A stretch of DNA of 64,000 nt from Candidatus Aquiluna sp. IMCC13023 (GTDB lineage Bacteria > Actinomycetota > Actinomycetes > Actinomycetales > Microbacteriaceae), in contig NZ_AJKR01000003.1 of NCBI RefSeq assembly GCF_000257665.1, positions 186,001 to 250,000 of the forward strand. Direction: 5' to 3'. Under the pieces are notes generated by a model. That model saw nothing but the letters and a program-made list of their open reading frames with translations. It was not told where the DNA came from and did not search any database. Below are positions 36,907-45,934 of the stretch, in pieces (the stretch's first letter is position 1; each line of letters begins with the position of its first letter). The translations under genes and the position numbers were made by a program.

Positions 36907-38145
36907 TTAGCCGTCCAGGTAGTCGCGAAGAAGTTGTGATCTAGAAGGGTGTCGAAGCTTCGACATGGTCTTTGACTCGATTTGCCTAATGCGCTCTCTA
37001 GTCACGCCAAATTTTTCGCCAATCTGGTCAAGAGTCATCTGAACTCCATCACCCAGGCCGAATCGGGAGCGAATCACTCCAGCCTCACGAGGGTGAAGGC
37101 TATCTAATACTCGCTCTAATTCTTGCTGAAGCATTGTGAAGCCAACGGCGTCGGCTGGGACAACTGCCTCGGTGTCCTCGATCAGGTCACCGAATTCGCT
37201 GTCGCCATCTTCTCCCAAAGGAGTAGAAAGTGAGATTGGCTCTCTTCCGTACTTTTGGACCTCGACGACCTTTTCAGGGGTCATGTCCAATTCGGCTGCC
37301 AGCTCGTCGGGAGTTGGCTCTCTTCCAAGGTCCTGAAGTAGCTGACGCTGAACTCTGGCCAGCTTGTTGATTACCTCGACCATGTGAACAGGGATGCGAA
37401 TAGTTCGCGCCTGGTCTGCCATCGCGCGAGTAATAGCCTGCCTGATCCACCAAGTGGCGTAGGTCGAGAACTTAAAGCCCTTTGTGTAGTCGAATTTCTC
37501 GACCGCACGAATCAAGCCGAGGTTTCCCTCTTGAATCAAATCTAGGAACTGCATGCCGCGTCCGGTGTAACGCTTGGCCAGTGAGACCACCAAACGAAGG
37601 TTCGCTTCCAGAAGGTGCGATTTTGAACGCTTTCCGTCCTTCACAACCCAGTTCAAGTCCCTGCGGTCCGCCGGTGCGAGCTTAGATTCGGTAGCAAGTT
37701 TGTCTTCGGCAAACAAACCGGCCTCAATACGCTTTGCAAGCTCAACTTCCAACTCAGCGTTTAGAAGGGCAACCTTGCCGATCTGCTTCAGGTAGTCCTT
37801 GACGGGATCAGCAGTTGCTCCAGTGATTGCTAAATTTTGGACCGGAATGTCGTCCTCGTCATCGTTGATGACTAGGGCACCCTTAGGTAGCTCGATGGCT
37901 GCAGTTACCGGATCCAAGTCGGTATCCAGGCTCAGATCAACCGCTGAGGTTGCCTCCGAAACGATGTCCTCTACCGAGGCCTCTTTTTTGACCTTTGGCT
38001 TTGTCGTTGTTTTCTTCGCAGCGGCCTTTACGGGTGCAGCGGAATCCTTCTTTGGCGCGGACTTTACCGGCTTGACGCTCGCCTTCTTAGTATCAGCCTT
38101 GACGGCTTTCTCTGTTGGGGCTTCTTTGGCTTTCGCCTTTGACAC
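36907..38145 (-). CDS. sigA: Primary RNA polymerase sigma factor
   Basis: Group 1 sigma-70 of 412 residues. A low-complexity Lys/Ala/Thr-rich N-terminus (about 1-60) is followed by region 1.2 ([16 protein letters not shown]), region 2 ([36 protein letters not shown]), region 3, and region 4 ([20 protein letters not shown]). It directs housekeeping transcription. GTG start; TATCAT ends 7 bases upstream, so its own mRNA is probably leaderless. A separate inverted repeat lies behind that. Confidence 0.95.
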   Translation of the reverse strand: MSKAKAKEAPTEKAVKADTKKASVKPVKSAPKKDSAAPVKAAAKKTTTKPKVKKEASVEDIVSEATSAVDLSLDTDLDPVTAAIELPKGALVINDDEDDIPVQNLAITGATADPVKDYLKQIGKVALLNAELEVELAKRIEAGLFAEDKLATESKLAPADRRDLNWVVKDGKRSKSHLLEANLRLVVSLAKRYTGRGMQFLDLIQEGNLGLIRAVEKFDYTKGFKFSTYATWWIRQAITRAMADQARTIRIPVHMVEVINKLARVQRQLLQDLGREPTPDELAAELDMTPEKVVEVQKYGREPISLSTPLGEDGDSEFGDLIEDTEAVVPADAVGFTMLQQELERVLDSLHPREAGVIRSRFGLGDGVQMTLDQIGEKFGVTRERIRQIESKTMSKLRHPSRSQLLRDYLDG

Positions 38146-38181
38146 TGTTGCGATGATAGACCTCGCTCTTGGGCAGACTTT

Positions 38182-38216
38182 AAACCCTTGTCAAGTCTGG
38201 CGACCTGAAAGGGTTT
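38182..38216 (-). promoter_or_regulatory. Inverted repeat upstream of sigA
   Basis: AAACCCTT (38182-38189) and AAGGGTTT (38209-38216) are perfect 8-base arms with a 19-base spacer, 37-71 bp before the sigA GTG. On the minus strand a TTGACA lies at its inner edge but has no well-spaced -10. Could be a regulator site; weak. Confidence 0.3.
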
Positions 38217-38279
38217 CGAACAGCTAGTATGCCACTAATTGTTGCTGTCTTGCCCAATAAAAGGAAATTTTCAAGGATT

Positions 38280-39185
38280 TTATTCCTGAGAATCAGTATT
38301 TTTTCTCATCGTCGAAAGATAATTTTCTAGCTCTTCGGTCAGCTCGTCGACACTTCGAGGCTCCCCTGAGGGTTTGCTGATGGGCGCCTTTGAAGGGCCA
38401 GAGCCACCGCTGGCGTAACCGGCTTCAAGGGTCTGCACCAATTTACTCAATTCCGGGTTGTCCTCTATTTGGCTCTTGACCTTGGTTTCAAACTTTCCGG
38501 CATCATGGCGCAGCTGATCCGATGGGAACACGAGCCCAGTTGCCGCGCTGATTAGCTCGAGGCCGGTTATCGCGGCATTTGGCACCTCGTTGTCAGCCAA
38601 ATAGTGAGGTACCAAAAGCACAAACCCGGCAGTGTTCACGCCCTGGGCACTCAAACGAAATTCCAGTAGGTGTGTCACGTTTCCTGGAACCTGAGTCTGG
38701 GGTTTCCACTCCGAAAACCTTTCAATCATCTCCTTGCGATTTCCCGACACTGTCACGCCAACCGGTCTTGTGTGAGGAATCGGGAAGGGGATGGAATGAA
38801 CCCAAGTGAAATTTGAGACCTGAAAGCGCTGAATGATTTCAAGGAGGCTCGCGGCAAATGCCTCCCACTTCAAATCCGGCTCGTAGCCATCTAAAAGCAA
38901 AAACGGCTGTTGCGCTTCGTCGAACACAAGGTGCACGGATAGCGACGGTGGCTCATAGGACTCGATGTGATCCTTCTCGAAAAATAGCGCTGGACGCCTT
39001 GATCGATAATCCAAAAATTCATCGTTGTCAAAACTCAGAACCAATTCGTGATTTAGCTCCGAGAAAAAGTGATCAGACAGCTGAGAAATGGTGCTCCCTG
39101 AATCGCTAAATCCAGAAATCAGGGCGACCATCGGCAGTCCAGATGGAATCTCGGCATGACTGAATTGTTCGTATAGCTGGTTCAC
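38280..39185 (-). CDS. PAC2-family (proteasome assembly chaperone-like) protein
   Basis: 301 residues with PAC2-family features: LPMVALISGFSDSGSTISQLSDH (about 17-39), LLLDGYEPDLKWEAF and the C-terminal LELISAATGLVFPSDQL. Bacterial members resemble archaeal and eukaryotic proteasome assembly chaperones, but no role is settled. No proteasome genes are visible here. GTG start with TACGCT ending 6 bases upstream; divergent from pepA. Confidence 0.82.
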   Translation of the reverse strand: MNQLYEQFSHAEIPSGLPMVALISGFSDSGSTISQLSDHFFSELNHELVLSFDNDEFLDYRSRRPALFFEKDHIESYEPPSLSVHLVFDEAQQPFLLLDGYEPDLKWEAFAASLLEIIQRFQVSNFTWVHSIPFPIPHTRPVGVTVSGNRKEMIERFSEWKPQTQVPGNVTHLLEFRLSAQGVNTAGFVLLVPHYLADNEVPNAAITGLELISAATGLVFPSDQLRHDAGKFETKVKSQIEDNPELSKLVQTLEAGYASGGSGPSKAPISKPSGEPRSVDELTEELENYLSTMRKNTDSQE

Positions 39186-39217
39186 CCTTTAAGCGTAACC
39201 GACCTAGACTTAAGAAT
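39186..39217. promoter_or_regulatory. Divergent leaderless promoter, PAC2 gene/pepA
   Basis: In 32 bp, TACGCT on the minus strand (39197-39192) ends 6 bases before the PAC2 GTG. TAGACT on the plus strand (39205-39210) ends 7 bases before the pepA ATG. No Shine-Dalgarno is seen for either gene. Confidence 0.55.
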
Positions 39218-40621
39218 ATGCAAAACATCACATTGAGTGCCATCAGAACCAGTAAATTCACACACCTAGCGGTCCCCAAAACAAGCGGAAATTCCGAATC
39301 CGACTGGGCAGTCTCCGGGCTCCCGGATGCAGTGCTTCGATACGGAGGGTCCGCGAAATTAGACCACTCTGCTCGACTGCCCGGAGACGATGTTGTCTTG
39401 TCGGTAATCGGTTGTGGAGATGCGGTTAATTACCGAAGCTTCGCTGCCGCTGCCGTAAGAGCCTCAAAAGGGGTTTCTTACCTGAGCATTGATTTGACAA
39501 AGGCAACAACGGAAGAGGTCCTGCTGGCCGCCGAGGGTTGCCTTCTAGGTATGGACACTCCTTCAGAATACAAAAAATCCACGTCTGAGTTACTAGCAAT
39601 CGAGCTTGTAGTAAACGAACAGCACCTTGGATTGGACCTGTCTCAATCCCTGAACCTTGCTAGCAAAATTGTTCAAGCACGGCAGATAATCAACACACCG
39701 GCCAACGACCTATGGCCCGAGAAACTCGCGGAGATTTGCATTACCGCAAGCACCGGACTTCCGATTGAGATAGAGGTCTGGGATGAAGCAAGGCTGGCCA
39801 AGGAAAATTGCGGTGGAATCTTGGGAGTCGGAAAAGGTTCGGAGCGGCCGCCCAGACTTATAAAAATGAAGTATCGCGGCGGTGGGCAGCACCTTGGATT
39901 GGTTGGTAAGGGAATCACCTTTGATACCGGCGGACTTTCATTGAAGCCACCGGAATCAATGGTCGGGATGAAATACGACATGGCAGGTGCTGCAACAGTG
40001 ATGGCCGCCGTACTTGCAATTGCAGAGCAAAAGTTGGCCCTGGACGTAACGGCCATACTCTGCGTTGCTGAAAACATGCCATCCGGCCAAGCAACCAGGC
40101 CCGGCGATGTGCTGACCATGAGAAATGGCAAAACTGTAGAAGTGTTGAACACCGACGCTGAGGGCAGGCTGGTAATGGCGGATGGCCTATCAATTCTGAC
40201 CGAAATGAACGTTGACCATATCGTTGATGTCGCCACTTTGACTGGAGCTGCAACGATTGCCCTCGGGAACAGATATGCGGGTGTAATGGGCCACGGTGAA
40301 GCGGTAAATCTTATTCAAGCGGCGGCTGTCGAAGCGGACGAGCTGATGTGGGAGATGCCATTGCCTGCTGAACTGAGGCCCCTACTAGATTCCGACATTG
40401 CAGATCTGACAAACGTGAAGATTGGAAACCGGGCCGGTGGGATGCTTATCGCCGGCTGGTTCCTAAGTGAGTTTGTAAAACCAGAGGCATCTTGGGCGCA
40501 CTTGGACATTGCCGGCCCAGCAAATAATGACGGTGGTCCGTTTGCATCTACCCCCAAGGGTGCCTCGGGGGTTGCCATTCGCACACTCGTGCAAATGGCC
40601 AAGAACTTGAGCTTGCGCTAA
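39218..40621 (+). CDS. pepA: Leucyl aminopeptidase (M17)
   Basis: Zn/Mn-dependent exopeptidase removing N-terminal residues in protein turnover. 467 residues; the C-terminal catalytic domain has VGKGITFDTGGLSLKP (metal lysine and aspartates), MKYDMAGAATV and the signature NTDAEGRLVMADGL. The N-terminal domain is divergent, as usual. Leaderless-type start. Confidence 0.94.
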   Translation: MQNITLSAIRTSKFTHLAVPKTSGNSESDWAVSGLPDAVLRYGGSAKLDHSARLPGDDVVLSVIGCGDAVNYRSFAAAAVRASKGVSYLSIDLTKATTEEVLLAAEGCLLGMDTPSEYKKSTSELLAIELVVNEQHLGLDLSQSLNLASKIVQARQIINTPANDLWPEKLAEICITASTGLPIEIEVWDEARLAKENCGGILGVGKGSERPPRLIKMKYRGGGQHLGLVGKGITFDTGGLSLKPPESMVGMKYDMAGAATVMAAVLAIAEQKLALDVTAILCVAENMPSGQATRPGDVLTMRNGKTVEVLNTDAEGRLVMADGLSILTEMNVDHIVDVATLTGAATIALGNRYAGVMGHGEAVNLIQAAAVEADELMWEMPLPAELRPLLDSDIADLTNVKIGNRAGGMLIAGWFLSEFVKPEASWAHLDIAGPANNDGGPFASTPKGASGVAIRTLVQMAKNLSLR

Positions 40622-40664
40622 GTACTAGACTTGTCTTCACAAGCCGCGTTTTTTGGAGTTTTTT

Positions 40665-42038
40665 ATGGCAGAGAATAATTTTGACCTTGTAATCCTTGGT
40701 AGCGGAAGCGGTGGCTATGCGGCCGCCCTTCGTGCAGCTCAACTTGGGCTATCAGTAGCTCTCATCGAACGAGACAAACTCGGTGGTACCTGCCTTCACC
40801 GCGGTTGCATTCCAACCAAAGCACTGTTGCACTCAGCCGAAGTAGCCGACACCACTAAAGAGGCCGCACACTACGGAGTGAATGCCACTTTCCAGAGCAT
40901 CGACATGGTTCAGGTAAATAAGTACCGGGATTCCATCGTTGACAAGCTCTACAAGGGCTTGACCGGGCTAGTGGGTTCAAAGAACATAACCTCAGTACAA
41001 GGAGAAGGTCACCTAACCGGACCTAAATCGATCACCGTTGGTACCGAGGTTTACACCGGAACCAATGTTCTTCTTGCCACAGGTTCACTGATTAAGACCC
41101 TAGGCGTCGAAATCACGGGTCGAGTAATCACAAGCGACCAGGCCCTGCAAATGGATTGGGTTCCGAACAAGGTTGCAATCCTCGGCGGTGGCGTGATTGG
41201 TGTCGAATTCGCTTCCATTTGGAGGTCGTTCGGAGCTGAAGTGACAATCATTGAAGGCTTTGACCGACTAGTGCCCAACGAAGACCCCGCTATGAGCAAG
41301 GGTCTAGAGCGTGCTTATAAGAAGCGCGGTATGGAGCTAAAACTTGGAAACAAGTTCAGCCAAGTGACCCAGGATGACAACGGCGTTGTAGTCACTCTGG
41401 AAAACGGAGACAGCGTAGCCGCTGACCTTCTTCTGGTGGCCGTCGGTCGCGGACCAAATGCCACAGGCTTCGGATTCGAAGAGCAGGGCGTAACCATGGA
41501 TCGTGGATTTGTTCTGACCAACGAACGACTCCAGACAAACCTGCCGGGAGTTTATGCAGTCGGTGACATGACACCTGGACTGCAGCTTGCTCACCGAGGT
41601 TTCATGCAGGGAATTTTCGTGGCCGAGGAAATTGCTGGCCTAAAGCCATTGGTAGTCGACGAAATGGGAATTCCCCGTGTGACCTACTGCGAACCTGAAA
41701 TTGCATCCGTGGGACTAACCGAGGCGCAAGCAAAAGAGAAGTTCGGTGCGGATAAGATTTCGATTTACGAATACAACCTGGCCGGTAACGGCAAGAGCAA
41801 CATCCTTGGGACTGCAGGCGTCATAAAACTGATTCGCGAGGTAGACGGTCCAGTTATCGGCTTCCACATGATCGGCTCAAGAGCAGGCGAGCAGATTGGC
41901 GAGGCACAGCTAATTATCAACTGGGAGGCTTACCCAGAAGATGTTGCACCGCTTATCCACGCTCACCCAACAATGAACGAAGCTATCGGCGAGGCACACC
42001 TCGCTCTAGCCGGCAAACCTCTTCACGCCCACGCATAA
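40665..42038 (+). CDS. lpd: Dihydrolipoyl dehydrogenase (E3)
   Basis: FAD/NAD enzyme reoxidising the lipoyl groups of the oxo-acid dehydrogenase complexes. About 457 residues: FAD motif LGSGSGGYAAALRAA, redox disulfide GGTCLHRGCIPTK, NAD motif ILGGGVIGVEFASIW, and C-terminal HAHPTMNEAIGEAH with the catalytic histidine. ATG 40665 is chosen over 40653 because GGAG sits 6 bases before it. Followed after 28 bp by the E2 gene. Confidence 0.96.
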   Translation: MAENNFDLVILGSGSGGYAAALRAAQLGLSVALIERDKLGGTCLHRGCIPTKALLHSAEVADTTKEAAHYGVNATFQSIDMVQVNKYRDSIVDKLYKGLTGLVGSKNITSVQGEGHLTGPKSITVGTEVYTGTNVLLATGSLIKTLGVEITGRVITSDQALQMDWVPNKVAILGGGVIGVEFASIWRSFGAEVTIIEGFDRLVPNEDPAMSKGLERAYKKRGMELKLGNKFSQVTQDDNGVVVTLENGDSVAADLLLVAVGRGPNATGFGFEEQGVTMDRGFVLTNERLQTNLPGVYAVGDMTPGLQLAHRGFMQGIFVAEEIAGLKPLVVDEMGIPRVTYCEPEIASVGLTEAQAKEKFGADKISIYEYNLAGNGKSNILGTAGVIKLIREVDGPVIGFHMIGSRAGEQIGEAQLIINWEAYPEDVAPLIHAHPTMNEAIGEAHLALAGKPLHAHA

Positions 42039-42066
42039 CTAAGAACAGTAGAGATAGGTATCCAAG

Positions 42067-43503
42067 ATGAGCGAAGTAATCCTTCCGGCATTGGGAGAAT
42101 CCGTCACCGAAGGCACAGTCACACGATGGCTGAAGAACATCGGCGACTCAGTGGCCGTTGATGAACCGCTTGTTGAGGTTTCTACTGACAAAGTAGACAC
42201 CGAGATCCCATCACCATTCGCTGGCACCCTCACTCAAATCATGGTCCAAGAAGACGAGACCGTTGCGGTAGGCGCCGTCCTCGCGATCGTCGGTGAGGCT
42301 GCCTCGGCTGCCCCTGCCGAAACTGCCCCCGCTGCTCCTGAGGCCGCGGCCGCGCCGGTTGAAGCCGCTCCTGTTGCTCCAGTAGCAACTCCACCAGTAG
42401 CTGCCGCTCCTGTTACTCCCCCTGCCCCTGTAGCCGCAGCACCTGCGGCTCCTGTAGCTCCAGTTGCTCCAGTAGCAACTCCTCCGGTAACCGCACCCGT
42501 AGCCACCGAACAGGCGGCACCTGTCGCTCCAGCGCCTGTTGCGCCTGCAGCTCCTGCAGCTCCTGCAGCGCCGGTCGCAACAGCTCCAGTGGCTGCAAAC
42601 GAGGAAACTTCAAGCGACCCGAACTATGTCACGCCCATCGTCCGAAAGCTAGCAGCGGAAATGGGGATCGACCTAGGAACCATTCGCGGATCCGGGGTTG
42701 GCGGTCGCATTAGAAAAGAAGATCTAACCGCAGCAACCTCGAAGACCGCTCCAGCTGCTGCTCACGCGCCAGCCGAAGCATCCCCGCTTCGTGGAACCAC
42801 AGTTCCAATGTCAAGACTCAGAAAAGTACTTTCTGAGCGAGCGGTTGCTTCCATGCAACAGAGCGCTCAGCTGACATCGGTCGTTGAAGTTGACGTTACC
42901 AAGATCGCCGAAATGAGACAGCGTGTACAAGCTGAGTTCACTCAAAAGGCAGGAACAAAGCTCTCGTTTATGCCATTCTTTACGCTCGCAGCTGCAGAGG
43001 CTCTAGCGGCTAATCCAATCATCAACGCCACCGTGGAGGACACAAACATTGTTTATCACGGCTCAGATAACATCTCGTTTGCTGTTGACACTGAAAGAGG
43101 GTTGCTGACTCCGGTTCTAAAGGACGCGGCACACATGTCAATCTCCACAATGGCTCAGGCAATTGCCGACATGGCTGAGCGCACCAGAAGCAACAAGCTC
43201 ACTCCAGATGAACTTTCCGGAGGAACCTTCACCCTCACAAACACCGGTAGCCGTGGAGCACTATTTGACACACCAGTTGTCTTCTTACCTCAGTCAGCAA
43301 TTCTGGGAACCGGCATCGTCACGAAGCGCGCAGCGGTAGTCAAGGACGCCGATGGCAATGATGCTATTGGCATCCGTTCAATGGTCTACTTAGCCCTTAG
43401 CTATGACCACAGGATTATTGACGGCGCAGACGCCTCCCGCTTCCTAATGCAGGTAAAGATACGGCTTGAGGCTGGCAAATTTGAAGCCAATCTCGGCCTG
43501 TAG
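42067..43503 (+). CDS. sucB: Dihydrolipoamide acyltransferase (E2) of 2-oxo acid dehydrogenase
   Basis: 478 residues: one lipoyl domain (about 1-78, modified lysine in STDKVDTEIP), a long Ala/Pro/Val linker (about 80-178), a peripheral-subunit binding domain (YVTPIVRKLAAEMGI, about 188-225), and the catalytic core with HxxxDG (DHRIIDGADAS). In actinobacteria the equivalent protein serves the pyruvate complex with AceE and also shares with 2-oxoglutarate dehydrogenase; which applies here is not decided by sequence. It is followed by lipB-lipA, the enzymes that lipoylate it. Confidence 0.92.
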   Translation: MSEVILPALGESVTEGTVTRWLKNIGDSVAVDEPLVEVSTDKVDTEIPSPFAGTLTQIMVQEDETVAVGAVLAIVGEAASAAPAETAPAAPEAAAAPVEAAPVAPVATPPVAAAPVTPPAPVAAAPAAPVAPVAPVATPPVTAPVATEQAAPVAPAPVAPAAPAAPAAPVATAPVAANEETSSDPNYVTPIVRKLAAEMGIDLGTIRGSGVGGRIRKEDLTAATSKTAPAAAHAPAEASPLRGTTVPMSRLRKVLSERAVASMQQSAQLTSVVEVDVTKIAEMRQRVQAEFTQKAGTKLSFMPFFTLAAAEALAANPIINATVEDTNIVYHGSDNISFAVDTERGLLTPVLKDAAHMSISTMAQAIADMAERTRSNKLTPDELSGGTFTLTNTGSRGALFDTPVVFLPQSAILGTGIVTKRAAVVKDADGNDAIGIRSMVYLALSYDHRIIDGADASRFLMQVKIRLEAGKFEANLGL

Positions 43504-43514
43504 CATAAAGATGG

Positions 43515-44165
43515 GTGAGCTCCTTAGTAATGCCTCAATTTGAAAGAGTTGGTTTAGACCCCAACTTTGTTGATTACCGCGCAGGCATGGAGATACAGCT
43601 AAAAACTCACGCCGATGTGGCCGCTAACCTAAGGCCAAACACAGTGCTTCTTCTTGAGCACAAGGCCGTCTACACGGCTGGCAAGCGAACCGAAGAACAC
43701 GAGCTGCCGAATGATGGCTCCGAATTTATCGAAACTAACCGTGGTGGGAAAATAACTTGGCACGGGCCAGGGCAACTAATTGGCTACCCGATAATGCACC
43801 TGCCTCAACCAATTGATGTCGTCGGATACGTCCGATGGTTGGAGGAGGTTCTAATAGGAGTCGCAGCCGAGTTTGGTGTAATTGGCGAACGCGTCGAGGG
43901 TCGAACCGGTGTTTGGGTAAACACCGAAGACGGTTTTCAAAAACTTGCGTCAATCGGGATTCGGGTTAGCGAGAAAGTAACAATGCACGGCTTCGCACTC
44001 AACTGCAACAACTCGCTTGAGCCCTTCGAACACATAATTGCATGCGGTATTGACGATGCGAAGGCCACAACTTTGTCCAAACTTGCTGGAATTGATATCT
44101 CTCCAGCTCAAGCAGCTACGCTTGTAGAGCAGCAGATGGGAGAAATACCGAATGTCAGAAGCTAA
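43515..44165 (+). CDS. lipB: Lipoyl(octanoyl) transferase
   Basis: Moves octanoyl groups from acyl carrier protein to lipoyl domains. 216 residues with [18 protein letters not shown] (about 74-91), the lysine in [20 protein letters not shown] and the active-site cysteine in [11 protein letters not shown] start; a TAGCAT hexamer overlapping the E2 stop ends 8 bases upstream. An in-frame ATG at 43530 is the alternative. Overlaps lipA by 14 bases. Confidence 0.95.
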   Translation: MSSLVMPQFERVGLDPNFVDYRAGMEIQLKTHADVAANLRPNTVLLLEHKAVYTAGKRTEEHELPNDGSEFIETNRGGKITWHGPGQLIGYPIMHLPQPIDVVGYVRWLEEVLIGVAAEFGVIGERVEGRTGVWVNTEDGFQKLASIGIRVSEKVTMHGFALNCNNSLEPFEHIIACGIDDAKATTLSKLAGIDISPAQAATLVEQQMGEIPNVRS

Positions 44166-45144
44166 ACCAGAGCGAAAACTGCTCCGACTTGAAGTTCGAA
44201 ACAGCGAGGTGCCCATCGAGCGAAAACCAGAGTGGATCAGAACCACGGCCAAAATGGGGCCCGAGTATCAAAAACTGCAAAGTCTTGTTAAGGAAAAAGA
44301 GCTCCACACTGTGTGCCAGGAAGCCGGCTGCCCAAACATTTTTGAATGCTGGGAAGACCGAGAAGCAACGTTCCTCATTGGCGGAAGCCAGTGCACCAGA
44401 AGGTGTGACTTCTGCCAAATAGACACCGGAAAGCCAGCGGCTTTCGATGCGGATGAGCCACGTAGAGTCGGCTCTTCAGTGAAGCAAATGAATCTCCGCT
44501 ACGCGACCGTTACCGGGGTTGCTCGTGATGACCTTCCCGACGAAGGTGCCTGGCTTTACGCCGAAACAATACGTCAGATTAAGAAGCAGTCACCTGGAAC
44601 GGGCGTTGAAATACTCATACCGGACTTCTCAGGTAGGCCAGAGCTACTGCAAAAAGTATTCGATACCAACCCACAGGTCTTCGCTCACAACGTCGAGACA
44701 GTGCCAAGAATTTTCAAGAGGATCAGGCCGGCATTCACCTATGACCGTTCACTGGATGTTCTTAGCCAGGGCCGTGCAGCTGGAATGGTTACCAAGTCCA
44801 ACCTGATCCTGGGCATGGGCGAGGAAATACCAGAGGTGCTTCAGGCTCTTCAGGACCTACACGATGCCGGAACAGACATCATCACAATCACCCAATACCT
44901 AAGGCCTTCACCACGGCATCACCCGGTTGAGCGATGGGTGAAGCCACAGGAATTCGTTGAGCTTTCTCAGGCCGCTGAAGAAATCGGTTACCTAGGAGTA
45001 CTAGCCGGCCCGTTGGTGCGCTCGAGTTATCGTGCGGGCAGACTATGGGCCAAGTCAATGATGGCCAAGGGCCGCGAAATTCCAGAAGAACTCAAGCATC
45101 TAGCCGACAAAGTCGAGTTTGCGCAAGCAAGCGCGGTTGCCTGA
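44152..45144 (+). CDS. lipA: Lipoyl synthase
   Basis: Radical-SAM enzyme inserting two sulfurs into octanoylated domains. 330 residues with the auxiliary-cluster motif [12 protein letters not shown] (CxxxxCxxxxxC, about 55-66), the radical-SAM motif CTRRCDFC (CxxxCxxC), and the C-terminal RSSYRAG serine. Coupled to lipB by overlap. Confidence 0.97.
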   Translation: MSEAKPERKLLRLEVRNSEVPIERKPEWIRTTAKMGPEYQKLQSLVKEKELHTVCQEAGCPNIFECWEDREATFLIGGSQCTRRCDFCQIDTGKPAAFDADEPRRVGSSVKQMNLRYATVTGVARDDLPDEGAWLYAETIRQIKKQSPGTGVEILIPDFSGRPELLQKVFDTNPQVFAHNVETVPRIFKRIRPAFTYDRSLDVLSQGRAAGMVTKSNLILGMGEEIPEVLQALQDLHDAGTDIITITQYLRPSPRHHPVERWVKPQEFVELSQAAEEIGYLGVLAGPLVRSSYRAGRLWAKSMMAKGREIPEELKHLADKVEFAQASAVA

Positions 45145-45158
45145 GTAAACTATTGACC

Positions 45159-45857
45159 GTGGCTAAAGACAAGAAACCTCCAGGACGCTTCAGGCAGCTG
45201 TGGCGCGTTTATAAAACGACGGCCAAATCTGACCCGTCCTCAGCATGGCTTGCGGCACTAGTACTGCTGCTGTCCATTGCGGTCGGCTTAGCGGTTGGCT
45301 TTGTAACCGGAGACGGAAATGTTTTCACATTGGTGTTGTGGGGCCTTTCCGGCCTGATAACGGGCGTTCTATTTTCCATGATCGTTATGAGCAAGAAGGC
45401 CGAGAAGAACGCCTACATGCAAATCGAAGGTCAAGCAGGTGCCGTAGGCGCGGTCCTAGACTCACAGATCAAGCGTGGCTGGAGAACTTCCTCTATGCCG
45501 GTGGCAGTGAACGCCAAGACAAGAGAGGCGATCTATCGCATGATCGGTCGCCCGGGAGTAGTTCTTATTTCTGAAGGTTCATCAGCCCGAGTTCAGCAAA
45601 TGCTTGACGATGAAGCAAGGAAAGTTCTAAGGTCAGCTCCTGGCGCAGCGGTCCACAAGGTTAAAGTGACCGTTGACGACTCCGGAGTTCGAATTTATCG
45701 ATTACTAAAGCATGTCTACAAGCTTCCCAAGTCCCTAAGTCGTGGCGAAGTAACCGCAGTTTCAAACAGACTTGACGCTTTGGGTGCTCACGCCTCGGTT
45801 CCGATTCCAAAGGGGATTGACCCCAACCGAGTTAGAGCTCCAAAGCGCAAAGTTTAA
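45159..45857 (+). CDS. DUF4191 family membrane protein
   Basis: 232 residues, two membrane helices (about 29-47 and 54-76) after a basic N-terminus (AKDKKPPGRFRQLWRVYK), then a soluble domain with INRRGWRTSSMPVAVN-like DUF4191 features (QIKRGWRTSSMPVAVN). Function unknown; it occupies the conserved place between lipA and glnA1. The start is GTG 45159 (not the longer frame) because TAAACT ends 7 bases upstream and the family begins there. Confidence 0.85.
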   Translation: MAKDKKPPGRFRQLWRVYKTTAKSDPSSAWLAALVLLLSIAVGLAVGFVTGDGNVFTLVLWGLSGLITGVLFSMIVMSKKAEKNAYMQIEGQAGAVGAVLDSQIKRGWRTSSMPVAVNAKTREAIYRMIGRPGVVLISEGSSARVQQMLDDEARKVLRSAPGAAVHKVKVTVDDSGVRIYRLLKHVYKLPKSLSRGEVTAVSNRLDALGAHASVPIPKGIDPNRVRAPKRKV

Positions 45858-45869
45858 CATTTCTGAAAC
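45854..45869 (+). promoter_or_regulatory. GlnR-type box upstream of glnA1
   Basis: TTAAC-6 nt-GAAAC matches the GlnR consensus GTnAC-n6-GAAAC at nine of ten fixed positions or better, 66-81 bp before the glnA1 ATG and overlapping the DUF4191 stop. A second, weak half-copy may follow. This parallels the amt operator. Confidence 0.5.
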
Positions 45870-45934
45870 ATTGACTCGTTAGTTTTACCCATGAGTAAGT
45901 AGAAATACCCTAATCACCCAAGAGAGGTACCTCA

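Noticed and set aside
39673-40236. 187-codon minus-strand frame inside pepA
   Set aside because: Antisense to the conserved M17 catalytic domain; composition is that of a shadow frame.
42234-42613. Minus-strand frames over the Ala/Pro linker of the E2 gene
   Set aside because: Produced by the repetitive GC-biased linker; they translate to Ala/Gly/Thr or Leu/Gln/Glu repeats without any family.
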